A DNA stretch of 64,000 bases from Catellatospora sp. TT07R-123 (GCF_018327705.1 NZ_BNEM01000001.1:4092001-4156000), one strand, 5' to 3'; counted from the first letter of the stretch, positions 25,858 to 34,758 are shown. Numbers and translations are program-made. The notes: generated by a model from the letters alone, not told the origin.

Positions 25858-26085
25858 TCACTGCTTGGCCAGGTCGCGGCGCAGCCGGTCCTCCTCCACC
25901 CGCCAGTAGCCGTGCTCCCGTCCGTCCAGCATGATCACCGGGATGCGGTCGCCGTAGTCGGCTTCGAGCTCGCGGTCGCCGGAGATGTCGATCTCGGTGT
26001 ACGGCTCGCCGATGCGGTCGAGCGTCTCGGCGGCCACCTCGCACAGATGGCAGCCCGGCCGGGTGTACAGCGTCAGTCGGGTCAC
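25858..26085 (-). CDS. Glutaredoxin family protein
   Basis: A 75-residue thioredoxin-fold redox protein. The active site is 'YTRPGCHLCEVAAETL' (CxxC, C12 and C15), then 'IPVIMLDGREHGYWRVEEDRL' with the cis-Pro. Its length is typical of the DUF836/glutaredoxin-like group. It may use mycothiol or another low-molecular-weight thiol in this organism. The start is GTG 26085. It is 4 bases from the acyl-CoA synthetase gene upstream, so it is in the same transcript. Confidence 0.9.
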   Translation of the reverse strand: MTRLTLYTRPGCHLCEVAAETLDRIGEPYTEIDISGDRELEADYGDRIPVIMLDGREHGYWRVEEDRLRRDLAKQ

Positions 26086-26089
26086 CCGG

Positions 26090-27628
26090 TCATTCTCGCA
26101 GCAGCGACTTGCGCACCTTGCCGATGACCGACAGCGGCAGCTCCGGGGCGAACTCGATGCGCGCCGGGCACTTGAACCGGGCCAGGTTGCGGGCGCAGTG
26201 CGCGGCCAGCTCCGCCTCGGTCAGCTCGGCGCGCGGCGCGGGCACCACGATCGCGCGCACCTGCTGGCCGGTGAGCGGGTGCGGGGCGGACAGCACCGCC
26301 GCCTGCGCCACGCCCGGGTGGGCCAGCAGCACCTGCTCGACCTCGGCCGGGTACACGTTGAAGCCGCTGACCAGGATCAGCTCGCCGAGCCGGTCGACCA
26401 GGAACAGGTCGCCGTCGCCGTCGGCGTACGCCACGTCGCGGGTGGGCCACCAGCCGTCGGCGTCCGGCCCGCCCCGCCCGTCGGGCCAGTACCCGAGGAA
26501 CAGGTTCTCGCCGCGCACCACCAGCTCGCCCGGGTCGGTGCCCGGCGAGTCCGGCACGGCCAGGTCCGGGTCGTCGTCGTCATCGTCGTCGAGCAGCGCC
26601 GAGCCGCCGCGCCACACGTCCTCCCCCGCAGCGTTGACCAGCCGCAGCTCCACGCCCGGCAGCGGGCGCCCGATCGAACCGGGCTTGGCCGACGGCGCGG
26701 CCACGGTCGCGGCCAGCACGGGCGCGGTCTCGGTCAGCCCGTAGCCGACCTGCACCGTGATGCCGGTGAGCTGGGCGAACCGGGTCGCGGCGGCGGGCTC
26801 CAGCGCCGCCGCGCCGCACACCGCCAGCCGCACCGAGGCCAGCCGCTCCCGCACGTCCGGCAGGGTGCTCCAGGCCAGGAACATCTGCGGCACACCCACG
26901 ACGACGGTGACCCCGTGCGCCGCGATGGCCCCGGCGGTGCCGGCCGGGTCGAAGTCGGGCACCAGCACGCCGGTGGCGCCGTGCCAGAGCACCGAGCCCA
27001 GGCCGGTGTTCAGGCCGTACGCGTGGAACAGCGGCAGTGCCAGCAGCACCGTGTCGGCGGCGCCCAGCAGCGGCGGCTCGACGGCGCCCAGCTGCCGGTG
27101 ATTGGCCAGCAGCGCCCGGTGCGGCAGCATCGCGCCCTTGGGCGCGCCCTCGGTGCCGGAGGTGTAGAGCAGGACCGCCACCTGCTCGTCGGCGCTTGCG
27201 GGCAGCTCGCCCGCCGCGGCGGCGGTCGGCAGCGCCGACAGCTCGTGCGGCACCGCCCCGGCGACGCCCGCCAGCAGGTCCGGTGTCGCCAGCAGTGCCT
27301 GCGCGCCGCTGTCGGCCAGCACGTGGCGCAGCTCGCGCGGGGTCAGGCCGGGGTTGCACGGCACGGCGATCAGCCCGGCCCGCAGCACGGCCGTCAGCGC
27401 GACCGCGAACTCGACCGTGTTCGGCAGCGCGATCGCGACCCGGGCGGCGTGCCCGCCGGTGGCCGGCAGGCCCAGCGCGGCCAGCCCGTGCGCGGCGGCG
27501 TCGGTGCGGGCGTCCCACTCGGCCCAGGTCAGCGTCTGCTCGCCCGCGCGCAGCGCGATGCGGTCCGGCTGGGTGGCGGCCTGGTTGCGCAGCAGTGTGG
27601 CGAGGTTCACGGGGGCTGAGTTTTCCAC
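26090..27628 (-). CDS. AMP-binding acyl-CoA synthetase/ligase
   Basis: A 512-residue ANL-superfamily enzyme activating a carboxylic acid as the adenylate and then as the CoA thioester. The P-loop-like 'VLLYTSGTEGAPKGAMLPHRALLANH', 'VQVGYGLTETAPV', 'GWWPTRDVAYADGDGDLFLVDRLGELI' and the catalytic Lys in 'LSVIGKVRKSLLRE' are all present. An unusual run of seven Asp ('LLDDDDDDDPDLAVPDSPG') is inserted before the 'GELVVRGENLFLGYWP' motif. Overall it is closest to long-chain fatty-acid synthetases. GTG 27628 is used; GTG 27610 is an alternative. It is the first gene of the run that continues into glutaredoxin and HAD. Confidence 0.9.
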   Translation of the reverse strand: MENSAPVNLATLLRNQAATQPDRIALRAGEQTLTWAEWDARTDAAAHGLAALGLPATGGHAARVAIALPNTVEFAVALTAVLRAGLIAVPCNPGLTPRELRHVLADSGAQALLATPDLLAGVAGAVPHELSALPTAAAAGELPASADEQVAVLLYTSGTEGAPKGAMLPHRALLANHRQLGAVEPPLLGAADTVLLALPLFHAYGLNTGLGSVLWHGATGVLVPDFDPAGTAGAIAAHGVTVVVGVPQMFLAWSTLPDVRERLASVRLAVCGAAALEPAAATRFAQLTGITVQVGYGLTETAPVLAATVAAPSAKPGSIGRPLPGVELRLVNAAGEDVWRGGSALLDDDDDDDPDLAVPDSPGTDPGELVVRGENLFLGYWPDGRGGPDADGWWPTRDVAYADGDGDLFLVDRLGELILVSGFNVYPAEVEQVLLAHPGVAQAAVLSAPHPLTGQQVRAIVVPAPRAELTEAELAAHCARNLARFKCPARIEFAPELPLSVIGKVRKSLLRE

Positions 27629-27829
27629 AGCGGAGGGTGGCCCGCCCAGCCCCGTTCACGCCCCCGACCCGGTCCGGCAACCCCTGTCGGCGGCCCGAGC
27701 TGGGCGATCTTCACCCAGGCGGGTGAGTCGGCCCCACATTGGCACACCGAGGGCGCTATGCCGCACACGTTGTGCGACGAGGTCTTCCCGCAGGCGGCAA
27801 CATTTCGGTCCAGCGTGTAACTGGCTCCA

Positions 27830-27842
27830 TACCGCTGGGTGA
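27830..27842 (+). promoter_or_regulatory. BldD-box-like site upstream of bldN
   Basis: TACCGCTGGGTGA matches the BldD consensus TNACNC(A/T)GNGTNA at 8 of 9 fixed positions. It lies about 227 bases before the sigma-factor start, and bldN is a known BldD target in Streptomyces. An inverted repeat (GGGTCGACTC at 27864-27873, GAGTCGAC at 27888-27895) sits between it and the small upstream ORF. The rest of 27629-27919 has no gene. Confidence 0.45.
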
Positions 27843-27919
27843 CGTTGGCCCTTATCATCACCAGGGTCGACTCGCCCGTTTTGCCATGAGTCGACACCCC
27901 TCAGCCAGAGGAGGCCTTT

Positions 27920-28060
27920 GTGCCGGTTATCGCACTGAACGCGTGCCCCATGGGTGTTCAGCGGCTTATGGTGGGTATTGCCCGTTATGCCGGTGGTCGC
28001 GCGCGACCGCCGGCGGCGCGGGGCGTATCGGACTGGGGGCACGCGGAGGTGGCGGGATGA
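27920..28060 (+). CDS. 46-residue ORF translationally coupled to bldN
   Basis: GTG 27920 follows a strong GAGGAGG site at ideal distance. The frame (starting VPVIALNACPMGVQRLMVGI, ending VSDWGHAEVAG) stops in TGA, which overlaps the ATG of the sigma-factor gene (ATGA). It could be a leader peptide controlling bldN translation or a small functional protein; I recognise no homologue. Placement and coupling make it more than a chance frame. Confidence 0.55.
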   Translation: MPVIALNACPMGVQRLMVGIARYAGGRARPPAARGVSDWGHAEVAG

Positions 28061-28983
28061 GTTCTCTGTTCTACGGCGATGAGCTGATCACCAGCGAGGT
28101 GGCAGCGGCCCGCCGGGCCCTGGTCGACGGTCTGGCAGCCCTTCGTATCTCGCTCAACGAGATGCTCGCCACCGCGGTACGTGGCGACGGCGGCACGCAG
28201 CGCATCCGTACCCGGCAGGCCAACGACGCCGCGACCCGGCACCAGCCTCCCGGCACCAAGCCCGTCGGCGGCCGGGTCGGCGGCCGCGGCATGCCCACCC
28301 AGTCCGGGCCGCACGGCGCCACGGCCGAGGGTGACACCGCGGTGCTGCCCGAGGTCGAGGAGCAGGGCACCGGCGGTGGCGGCAGCCCGGTCTTCCCCGA
28401 CCGGCCCGACCCCAGCGACGCCGCGCACGAGGTGTGGACGCTGGTCGAGCGGGCCCAGCAGGGCGAAGCCGAGGCGTTCGGCCTCATCTACGACCGGTAC
28501 GTCGACACCGTCTTCCGGTTCATCTACTTCCGCGTCGGCAACCGCCCGCTGGCCGAGGACCTGACCTCCGACACGTTCCTGCGGGCGCTCAAGCGCATCG
28601 GCAGCTTCACCTGGCAGGGCCGCGACCTCGGCGCCTGGCTGGTGACCATCGCGCGCAACCTCGTCGCCGACCACTTCAAGTCCGGCCGCTACCGGCTGGA
28701 GGTCACCACGGGCGACGTGCTCGACGCCGACCGCGAGGACCGCGGCCCCGAGGGCAGCCCGGAGACGGCGGTGGTGGACCACATCACCAACGTCGCCCTG
28801 CTGACGGCGGTCAAGCAGCTCAACCCCGAGCAGCAGGAGTGCATCGTGCTGCGGTTCCTGCAGGGCTTCTCGGTCGCCGAGACCGCGCAGGCGATGGGCA
28901 AGAACGAGGGCGCGATCAAGGCGCTGCAGTACCGCGCGGTGCGCGCCCTGGCCCGACTGCTCCCGGAGGGTTTCCAGCCGTGA
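28057..28983 (+). CDS. bldN: BldN-type developmental ECF sigma factor with N-terminal extension
   Basis: A 308-residue sigma factor. Region 2 spans about 138-208 ('FGLIYDRYVDTVFRFIYFRVGNRPLAEDLTSDTFLRALKRI'). Region 4 spans about 248-300 ('LNPEQQECIVLRFLQGFSVAETAQAMGKNEGAIKALQYRAVRALARLL'). The roughly 120-residue N-terminal extension, rich in Gly, Thr and Pro, parallels the pro-sequence of Streptomyces BldN. That protein directs bldM, whiB and aerial-surface genes. The ATG follows GGAGG. The RsbN-like anti-sigma gene is next, as in Streptomyces, which supports the assignment. Confidence 0.92.
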   Translation: MSSLFYGDELITSEVAAARRALVDGLAALRISLNEMLATAVRGDGGTQRIRTRQANDAATRHQPPGTKPVGGRVGGRGMPTQSGPHGATAEGDTAVLPEVEEQGTGGGGSPVFPDRPDPSDAAHEVWTLVERAQQGEAEAFGLIYDRYVDTVFRFIYFRVGNRPLAEDLTSDTFLRALKRIGSFTWQGRDLGAWLVTIARNLVADHFKSGRYRLEVTTGDVLDADREDRGPEGSPETAVVDHITNVALLTAVKQLNPEQQECIVLRFLQGFSVAETAQAMGKNEGAIKALQYRAVRALARLLPEGFQP

Positions 28984-29128
28984 ACGTGATTCACATCACT
29001 CTCTGCGGTGGCACCACCGCGGCGGGCGTAACTGATCGTGCCCTGATCGCGTTTGACCGGGTGCGAGCGGCAATCTCCACCGCCCTCGCCGTATCAGTCA
29101 CCGCGATCAGCGAAGGGGGGTGCCCGCG

Positions 29129-30187
29129 GTGAACACCTCCCTGTTCGATCGCCGGCGCGCCGAGCGCTTCGCCCAGCTACTCGACGAGGCCAATGGCGGC
29201 CGCCGTCACCACACGCGTTCCCGCGTCGACGACCAGCTCACCGAGCTGGTCGCGGTCGGGCAGCAGCTCCAGACCGTCACGCTGCCCGGCACGCCCGACG
29301 CCACGTTCAAGCGCGATCTCCGCGCTCAGCTGATCGCCACCGCGCAACGCGAAGGCATCGGCGTCACCGCCCGACCCGAAGTCGACGACCGGCGCTCCAC
29401 GGCCGGCTGGTCGGCGCGCACCGGACGGGCCCGCGCCCGGGGCGCGATCGTGGTCGGCATCGCCGCCGGCACGCTGGCACTGTCCGGCGTGTCGGTGGCG
29501 AGCGGTGACGCGATACCCGGCGACACGCTGTACGGCGTCAAGCGCTCGACCGAGAAGGCGCAGCTGGCCCTGGCCGGGTCCGACCTGAGCCGCGGCCGCC
29601 TCTACCTGGAGTTCGCCCGCACCCGCCTCCAGGAGGCCCACGCCGTACGCGGGGCCGAGGGCTTCACCGACGCGCTGCGCGACATGGACGGCGACACCCG
29701 CCAGGGCATCAAGATGCTGCTCACGTCGGCGATCGAGCGGGGCGACACCGGCGCGCTGGACTCGGTGGACCGCTTCGTCGGCGACCAGCGGATGCTGGTG
29801 GCGCAGCTGCTCGACGACGCCACGGGCACCGGCCGCGACAAGGTGACCGACTCGCTGCGCCTGCTCGACCAGATCGAGAAGCGCTCAGCCGACGCCCGTA
29901 CGGCGATGGCCTGCGGCGCGGCCTCGGTCGGCAGCGACAAGCTGGGTGCCGTCCCCGGCACCTGCGCCAACGCCAGCCCGCAGCCGGAGCAGCCGACGCA
30001 GCAGCGCCCGCAGGACCCGGTCAAGGAGAACAACGGCAAGCCGGCCGGCAACGGGCCCAACCCGTCGGCCTCCCCGGCCCCGTCGGCCAGCGCGTCCCCG
30101 GCCCCGGCCGGGCAGTCGCCGGCGCCGCAGCAGGAGGAGGGCCTGCTCGACGAGCTGGGCCGCATCCTCGGAGGCCTGCTCGGCTGA
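29129..30187 (+). CDS. rsbN: RsbN-like anti-sigma factor with DUF5667 domain
   Basis: A 352-residue single-pass membrane protein. The cytoplasmic N-terminus (about 1-105, 'RRRAERFAQLLDEANGGRRHH...VDDQLTELVAVGQQLQ') should bind BldN. One transmembrane segment is at about 110-130 ('GAIVVGIAAGTLALSGVSVASG'), followed by the extracellular DUF5667 domain ('GDTLYGVKRSTEKAQLALAGSDLSRGRLYLEFARTRLQEA'). The C-terminus is a Pro/Ala/Ser-rich tail. GTG 29129 has a purine-rich G-run upstream; GTG 29120 is the alternative. The 145 bases between bldN and this gene allow a separate promoter; in Streptomyces rsbN is itself a BldN target. Confidence 0.9.
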   Translation: MNTSLFDRRRAERFAQLLDEANGGRRHHTRSRVDDQLTELVAVGQQLQTVTLPGTPDATFKRDLRAQLIATAQREGIGVTARPEVDDRRSTAGWSARTGRARARGAIVVGIAAGTLALSGVSVASGDAIPGDTLYGVKRSTEKAQLALAGSDLSRGRLYLEFARTRLQEAHAVRGAEGFTDALRDMDGDTRQGIKMLLTSAIERGDTGALDSVDRFVGDQRMLVAQLLDDATGTGRDKVTDSLRLLDQIEKRSADARTAMACGAASVGSDKLGAVPGTCANASPQPEQPTQQRPQDPVKENNGKPAGNGPNPSASPAPSASASPAPAGQSPAPQQEEGLLDELGRILGGLLG

Positions 30188-30209
30188 TCGGACGTCATGG
30201 CACGGAACT

Positions 30210-30240
30210 GGGGCGCGATGCCGAACGGGCATCGCGCCCC
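30210..30240 (+). terminator. Terminator hairpin after rsbN
   Basis: Perfect 13-base arms (30210-30222 and 30228-30240) with loop GAACG lie 22 bases after the rsbN stop, before the HAD-IB gene. Confidence 0.75.
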
Positions 30241-30294
30241 TACGCTGTGAGAAGGCTCGCCACAACCGGGCGCGGGCACGGCAGAGGAGGTCGG

Positions 30295-31176
30295 ATGGCG
30301 CGCAGGCAGAGGTCAGCCCCGCTCGAGGAGGCGGTGATGACGGCACAGCCGCCGTTGGCCGCAGCCGAGCTGGCGCCGACCGCGCGGCCCGCCCAGGACC
30401 GCACCGCGGCCGCGTTCTTCGACGTCGACAACACGATGATGCAGGGCGCGTCGCTGTACTACTTCGCCCGCGGCCTGGCCGCCCGGCGCTACTTCACCAC
30501 CATCGACCTGGCCCGGTTCGCGATCAGCCAGGCCCGGTTCCGGCTGCTGGCCGCCGAGCACGCGGGCGACATGGCCAAGGCCCGCGAGGCGGCGCTGTCG
30601 TTCGTCAAGGGCTGGCAGGTCGAGGAGATGCAGCGGCTCAGCGAGGAGATCTTCGACGAGCTGATGGCCGACCGGATCTGGTCGGGCACCCGGGCGCTGG
30701 CCGACGCCCACCTGGCCGCGGGCCAGCGGGTGTGGCTGGTCACCGCCGCCCCGGTGGAGCTGGGCCGGGTCATTGCGGCCCGGCTCGGGCTGACCGGCGC
30801 GCTGGGCACGGTCGCCGAGATCCGCGACGGCGCCTACACCGGGCGGCTGGTCGGCGAGATGATGCACGGCCCGAACAAGGCCAACGCCGTGGAGGCGCTG
30901 GCCGCGGCCGAGGGCCTGGACCTGGCGCGGTGCACCGCGTACAGCGATTCGATCAACGATGTGCCGATGCTGACCACGGTCGGCCGGGCGGTCGCGGTCA
31001 ACCCGGACAGCGCGCTGCGCCGGATGGCCCGCAGCCAGGGCTGGGAGATGCGCGACTTCCGCAGCGGCCGCAACGCCGCCAAGGTGGCCGTGCCGATGGT
31101 CCTGGGCGCGGGCATGGTCGCCGGCGCGGTGGTCGGCGGGATGGCGCTGAGCCGACGGAGGAAGAAGAGCCTGTGA
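30295..31176 (+). CDS. HAD-IB family hydrolase (SerB-like) with C-terminal membrane segment
   Basis: A 293-residue phosphatase of HAD subfamily IB. Motif I is 'AAFFDVDNTMMQGASLYYFARGL' with the nucleophile Asp. Also present are 'VWLVTAAPVELGRVIAARLG' and motif IV 'CTAYSDSINDVPMLTTVGRAVAVNPD'. The C-terminus adds a hydrophobic stretch 'VPMVLGAGMVAGAVVGGMAL' and a basic end, suggesting membrane attachment. Related proteins dephosphorylate phosphoserine or lysophospholipids; the nearby PlsC makes a lipid role attractive but unproven. ATG 30295 has GAGGAGG. Confidence 0.88.
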   Translation: MARRQRSAPLEEAVMTAQPPLAAAELAPTARPAQDRTAAAFFDVDNTMMQGASLYYFARGLAARRYFTTIDLARFAISQARFRLLAAEHAGDMAKAREAALSFVKGWQVEEMQRLSEEIFDELMADRIWSGTRALADAHLAAGQRVWLVTAAPVELGRVIAARLGLTGALGTVAEIRDGAYTGRLVGEMMHGPNKANAVEALAAAEGLDLARCTAYSDSINDVPMLTTVGRAVAVNPDSALRRMARSQGWEMRDFRSGRNAAKVAVPMVLGAGMVAGAVVGGMALSRRRKKSL

Positions 31177-32330
31177 CGGAGACCGTACGGCCGCGGGGGG
31201 CGGACGAGCAGGGACAGTCTGCGGGCGAGCGCCGTACGAGTGCCCGGTCCAGACGGGTCGGCGGTGCCGTCGCGCTGGTCGCGGCCGTGGGCGCCGCGGC
31301 GGTGATGCTGACGCTGGACCCGGGCGGGCCCGGTGGCCCGGCCCGGCCGGAGAACGGCACGCCGGAGCTCGCGGCCGGGGCGGCGCTGTCGCAGCTGCCC
31401 GGCCTGCTGCCCGACGGCGCGCCGTACACCCCGGTGTATCTGCTCGACCCGCAGCGGTCGGTCGGCACCGCGCCCACGGCCGACGAGAACGGCATCCGGC
31501 TGCTGCTGCTCAGCGGCGGCCAGCAGCGGGAACTGGTCACGGTGCCGCGCGAGCGGGCGCCCGAGTTCGCCGGGTTCACCACCGACGGCACGACGCTGGC
31601 CTGGCTGGAGCTGACCAGCGACAAGGACGGGGCCGCGCACACCCGGGTGATGGCGGCGCCGCTGGCCGCCGGGGCGCCGCGCGTGGTCACCCCGGACACC
31701 GGCAACGTGGTGCTGTTCGACAAGCAGGGCGACCTCAGCCTGCACGACGGGCTGCTGAGCTGGATCTCCGACATCGGCAAGCCGGACGTGTCGGCGGTCT
31801 TCACCGTGCCCCTGGCGGGCGGCAAGCCGCAGCGGCGCGAGGTCCCGGGCGCCTGGTCGATCAGCGCCTGGCCATGGCTGGTCAGCGAGGACACCGCCGA
31901 CGGCACCCCGGTGCGGCTGCACGACCTGGGCAGCGGCGCCGAGACCGCCGTCCCGGCGCAGCCGGGCGAGATGCTGTCCTGCTCCCCCGCCTGGTGCCGC
32001 GCCGTCACCATCGGCGGCGACGACGCCGCGACCACCACGATCGAGCTGCGCAAGCCCGACGGCAGCGGCACGGTGCGCACCGCCGTCGGCAGCGTCGCGG
32101 CGGCCGTCACCGACATCGCGCTGCTGGACCGGTACGAGGTCTACTCGCGCTCCAGCGCCGACTACGCCGCCACGGAACTGCTGCTGTACGACCTGAAGAC
32201 CGCGAAGCTGACCCGCGTCGCCCCGGTCTCCAACCAGGTCGTGGCACGCGACGGGATGCTGTGGTGGTCCACCGGCGACAACGAGACCCTCGTCTGGCAC
32301 GTGCTGGACCTGCGCGCGCTGGCGCTGTGA
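31173..32330 (+). CDS. Secreted or membrane-anchored beta-propeller-like protein, unknown function
   Basis: A 385-residue protein with a short cytoplasmic basic N-terminus and one transmembrane helix at about 30-48 ('GGAVALVAAVGAAAVMLTL'). A repeated beta-strand domain follows, with segments such as 'GFTTDGTTLAWLELTSDKDG', 'LSLHDGLLSWISDIGKPD' and 'VARDGMLWWSTGDNETLVWHVLDL'. The spacing suggests a WD40- or TolB-like propeller. GTG 31173 overlaps the HAD-IB stop by 4 bases, so the two are co-translated. I do not recognise a named family. Confidence 0.8.
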   Translation: MTETVRPRGADEQGQSAGERRTSARSRRVGGAVALVAAVGAAAVMLTLDPGGPGGPARPENGTPELAAGAALSQLPGLLPDGAPYTPVYLLDPQRSVGTAPTADENGIRLLLLSGGQQRELVTVPRERAPEFAGFTTDGTTLAWLELTSDKDGAAHTRVMAAPLAAGAPRVVTPDTGNVVLFDKQGDLSLHDGLLSWISDIGKPDVSAVFTVPLAGGKPQRREVPGAWSISAWPWLVSEDTADGTPVRLHDLGSGAETAVPAQPGEMLSCSPAWCRAVTIGGDDAATTTIELRKPDGSGTVRTAVGSVAAAVTDIALLDRYEVYSRSSADYAATELLLYDLKTAKLTRVAPVSNQVVARDGMLWWSTGDNETLVWHVLDLRALAL

Positions 32331-32343
32331 ACCCGCGCGCGGC

Positions 32344-33216
32344 CTACGGGCCGAACGCGTCCGGCCGCAGCTCCAGCAGCTCGTGCAGCATGCCCTGGAT
32401 CGTCTCGCGCACGTGGTCGGCCAGGTTGAACACGACCGCGGGGTCGTCGGCGCGGTCGGCGTACGGCGCGGTGTCGATGGGCTCGCCGAACCGGATCAGC
32501 CACTTGCTCGGCAGGGGCAGCAGCCCCAGCGGCCCCAGCCACGGGAACGTCGGCGTGATCGGGAAGTACGGCGCCCCGATCAGCCGGGCCAGCGGCTTGA
32601 CGTCGCCCAGCAGCGGGTAGATCTCCTCGGCGCCGACGATCGCGACCGGCACGATCGGCTTGCGGGTGCGCAGCGCCGCCGACACGAACCCGCCCCGGCC
32701 GAACCGCTGCAACTTGTACCGGTCGGCGAACTTCTTGCCGACGCCCTTGAAGCCCTCCGGGAAGACGCCGACCAGCTCGCCCGCCTCCAGCAGCCGCTCC
32801 ACGTCCGGGTTGCAGGCCAGGGTGGCACCGGACTTGCGCGCCAGCTCCGACACGAACGGCAGCTTGAACACGAAGTCGGCGCCGAGCAGGCGCAGGTGCC
32901 GCTGGGCCGGGTGCTCGTCGTGGCAGGCCACGGTCAGCATCAGCGCGTCCAGGGCGATGGTGCCGGAGTGGTTGCCGACGACCAGCGCACCGCCCTCGGC
33001 GGGCAGGTTCTTGACGTCGAGCACCTCGGTGCGGAACCAGTCGCGGTAGAGCAGGCGCAGCACGGGCTGGAACACCTGCTCGGTGAGCTCGGGGTCGAAG
33101 CCGAACTCGTCGACCTGGTACTGGCCGGACAGGCGGCGGCGCAGGAAGGCCAGGCCGGAGGCGACGCGCTGGTCGAACTCGTCGGCGACCTCGGGGGTGT
33201 GCTCAGGAGTGGTCAC
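32344..33216 (-). CDS. Lysophospholipid acyltransferase (PlsC-like 1-acyl-glycerol-3-phosphate acyltransferase)
   Basis: A 290-residue membrane-associated acyltransferase. The N-H-S-G motif 'ALVVGNHSGTIALDALML' is a variant of HX4D (His and Asp present). 'VGVFPEGFKGVGKKF' is the FPEG block, and 'KPIVPVAIVGAEEIYPLL' follows. It transfers an acyl chain in phospholipid or related lipid synthesis. GTG 33216 follows GGGAGG and overlaps the epimerase stop by 4 bases, so the two work in one operon. Confidence 0.9.
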   Translation of the reverse strand: MTTPEHTPEVADEFDQRVASGLAFLRRRLSGQYQVDEFGFDPELTEQVFQPVLRLLYRDWFRTEVLDVKNLPAEGGALVVGNHSGTIALDALMLTVACHDEHPAQRHLRLLGADFVFKLPFVSELARKSGATLACNPDVERLLEAGELVGVFPEGFKGVGKKFADRYKLQRFGRGGFVSAALRTRKPIVPVAIVGAEEIYPLLGDVKPLARLIGAPYFPITPTFPWLGPLGLLPLPSKWLIRFGEPIDTAPYADRADDPAVVFNLADHVRETIQGMLHELLELRPDAFGP

Positions 33217-34292
33217 GGGGTCCTCCCTGCCCGGACCGACCTGATCATGTCGAGGATGCGCTGCTCGGTCTGCGCCATCCGGTCCGGGGTGAGGACGGCG
33301 CCGCCGTGCTGGGCCCGGACGAAGTCGTCGAACGCGTCGGCGGTCGACCGGGGGGTGAAGCCGTACTGCGCGGTCAGGCGGGCGGTGTCGACCACCCGTC
33401 CGTGCACGAACAGGTCGACCTGGTCCAGGCTGCTCAGGCCGCCGACGCCGCCCGCGTACACGGTGGCGGACTGGAGGGTGCCCTCGGGCACCGGCAGCGC
33501 GACGCGCCCGAGGCGGCGGATCGCCTGGGACAGGGTGATGGTGCCCGGCCCGGCCACGTTGAACACGCCCTGGTGGTCCTCCAGCACCGACCGGCACAGG
33601 ATCTCCAGCGCGTCGTCGGCGTGGATGAACTGCAGGCGCGGGTCGCGGCCCAGCACCGTCGGCACGACCGGCTGCGCCAGCAGCTGGAGCAGCCCGGTGT
33701 CGGCGCGCGGCCCGACGAACGGGGCGAAGCGCAGCACGGTGGTGGTGACCCGGGGGTTGCGGCGGCGGAAGCCCCGCACGTAGCCCTCGATGTCGAGGAT
33801 GTCGCGCGCGTAGCCGCCGCGCGGCACCGCCCGGGGCTCGGTGTCCTCGGTGAACACCGCCGGGTCGCGGAACGACGCGCCGTACGCGGCGGTGGACGAG
33901 CGCAGCACCAGCCGCCGCAGCGACGGCATCTGCTGGCACGCGGCGAGCAGGTGCATGGTGCCGATGACGTTCTGGTCCTTCATCGCCGCCCGGCCGCCCC
34001 TGCCGTCGGGCGAGGACATCACGGCCAGGTGCACCAGCGCCTCGGCGCCGAGCTCGACCAGCTCACCCGCGCCGTCGCTCAGGTCGATGCGGTGCACGCG
34101 CACGCCGCGCAGCAGCGGGCGCAGCTCGCTGGGCGGGTCGGCGCGGTCGACGCCGATCACGCGGGACACCCCGGGGGTGGCCGCGATGCGGGCGGCGACG
34201 GTCGCCCCGAGGAACCGGCTGATGCCGGTGACGATGACGACCCGGGGTGCGCGCACACGGTCTCCGGCGATGCCGGTGTCTACCGTGGTCAT
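33213..34292 (-). CDS. NAD-dependent epimerase/dehydratase family protein (extended SDR)
   Basis: A 359-residue protein. The Rossmann start 'RVVIVTGISRFLGATVAARIAA' is a variant of the GxxGxxG nucleotide motif, and 'ALVHLAVMSS' precedes the cofactor loop. The usual YxxxK is altered; near the expected place is 'YARDILDIEGYVRGF', with Tyr but no Lys three residues on. This makes classical catalysis uncertain. ATG 34292 has GGGGAGG. Coupling to PlsC suggests a lipid or cell-envelope role. Confidence 0.82.
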   Translation of the reverse strand: MTTVDTGIAGDRVRAPRVVIVTGISRFLGATVAARIAATPGVSRVIGVDRADPPSELRPLLRGVRVHRIDLSDGAGELVELGAEALVHLAVMSSPDGRGGRAAMKDQNVIGTMHLLAACQQMPSLRRLVLRSSTAAYGASFRDPAVFTEDTEPRAVPRGGYARDILDIEGYVRGFRRRNPRVTTTVLRFAPFVGPRADTGLLQLLAQPVVPTVLGRDPRLQFIHADDALEILCRSVLEDHQGVFNVAGPGTITLSQAIRRLGRVALPVPEGTLQSATVYAGGVGGLSSLDQVDLFVHGRVVDTARLTAQYGFTPRSTADAFDDFVRAQHGGAVLTPDRMAQTEQRILDMIRSVRAGRTP

Positions 34293-34358
34293 GACGCGCC
34301 TCCCCGGGGCGGCGAAGTTGGACGCCGAGCCGGAACAGTCACAGCCCGGGCACACGCA

Positions 34359-34460
34359 CTACTTACCGAGACGACGACGCTGAACGCGGGTCTTGCGCAG
34401 CAGCTTGCGGTGCTTCTTCTTCGCCATGCGCTTGCGGCGCTTCTTGACCACGGAGCCCAT
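34359..34460 (-). CDS. AURKAIP1/COX24-type small ribosomal protein (bS22-like)
   Basis: Only 33 residues ([20 protein letters not shown], then [13 protein letters not shown]), almost all Arg and Lys. This matches the AURKAIP1/COX24 domain proteins found in the actinobacterial 30S subunit (bS22 in mycobacteria). GAGAGGG precedes the ATG. It sits between the epimerase and HTH genes on the same strand, a position also seen in other actinobacteria. Confidence 0.93.
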   Translation of the reverse strand: MGSVVKKRRKRMAKKKHRKLLRKTRVQRRRLGK

Positions 34461-34557
34461 ACGGCATCCCTCTCGACGTTGACGGTGGTGGAACCCGTTC
34501 AGGGTAGCCGAGCAGCCGCACTTGCACGTCCAGGGGGTTGTGCCTGAGCGCGGACGG

Positions 34558-34758
34558 TCACAGCGCCGCGCGCAGATACTCCTGAACCGCCTGCTCGGGC
34601 ACCCGGAACGACCTGCCGACACGTACCGCCGACAGCTCGCCGGAGTGCACCAGGCGATACACGGTCATCTTCGACACCCGCATGAGCGTGGCCACCTCGG
34701 CCACGGTGAGGAACCTGACTTCCGCCAGGCGGGCGTCCTGTCGTGCTGATCCGATCAT
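34558..34758 (-). CDS. Helix-turn-helix protein of the excisionase/BldC type
   Basis: A 66-residue DNA-binding protein: '[53 protein letters not shown]' is a complete MerR-like winged HTH of the excisionase family. The HTH is followed by the wing 'VGRSFRVP'. Single-domain proteins of this type include BldC; this one is distinct and matches the small HTH gene near bldN in Streptomyces. ATG 34758 is preceded by a purine-rich GGAGGTGGGG. Target genes are unknown. Confidence 0.9.
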   Translation of the reverse strand: MIGSARQDARLAEVRFLTVAEVATLMRVSKMTVYRLVHSGELSAVRVGRSFRVPEQAVQEYLRAAL

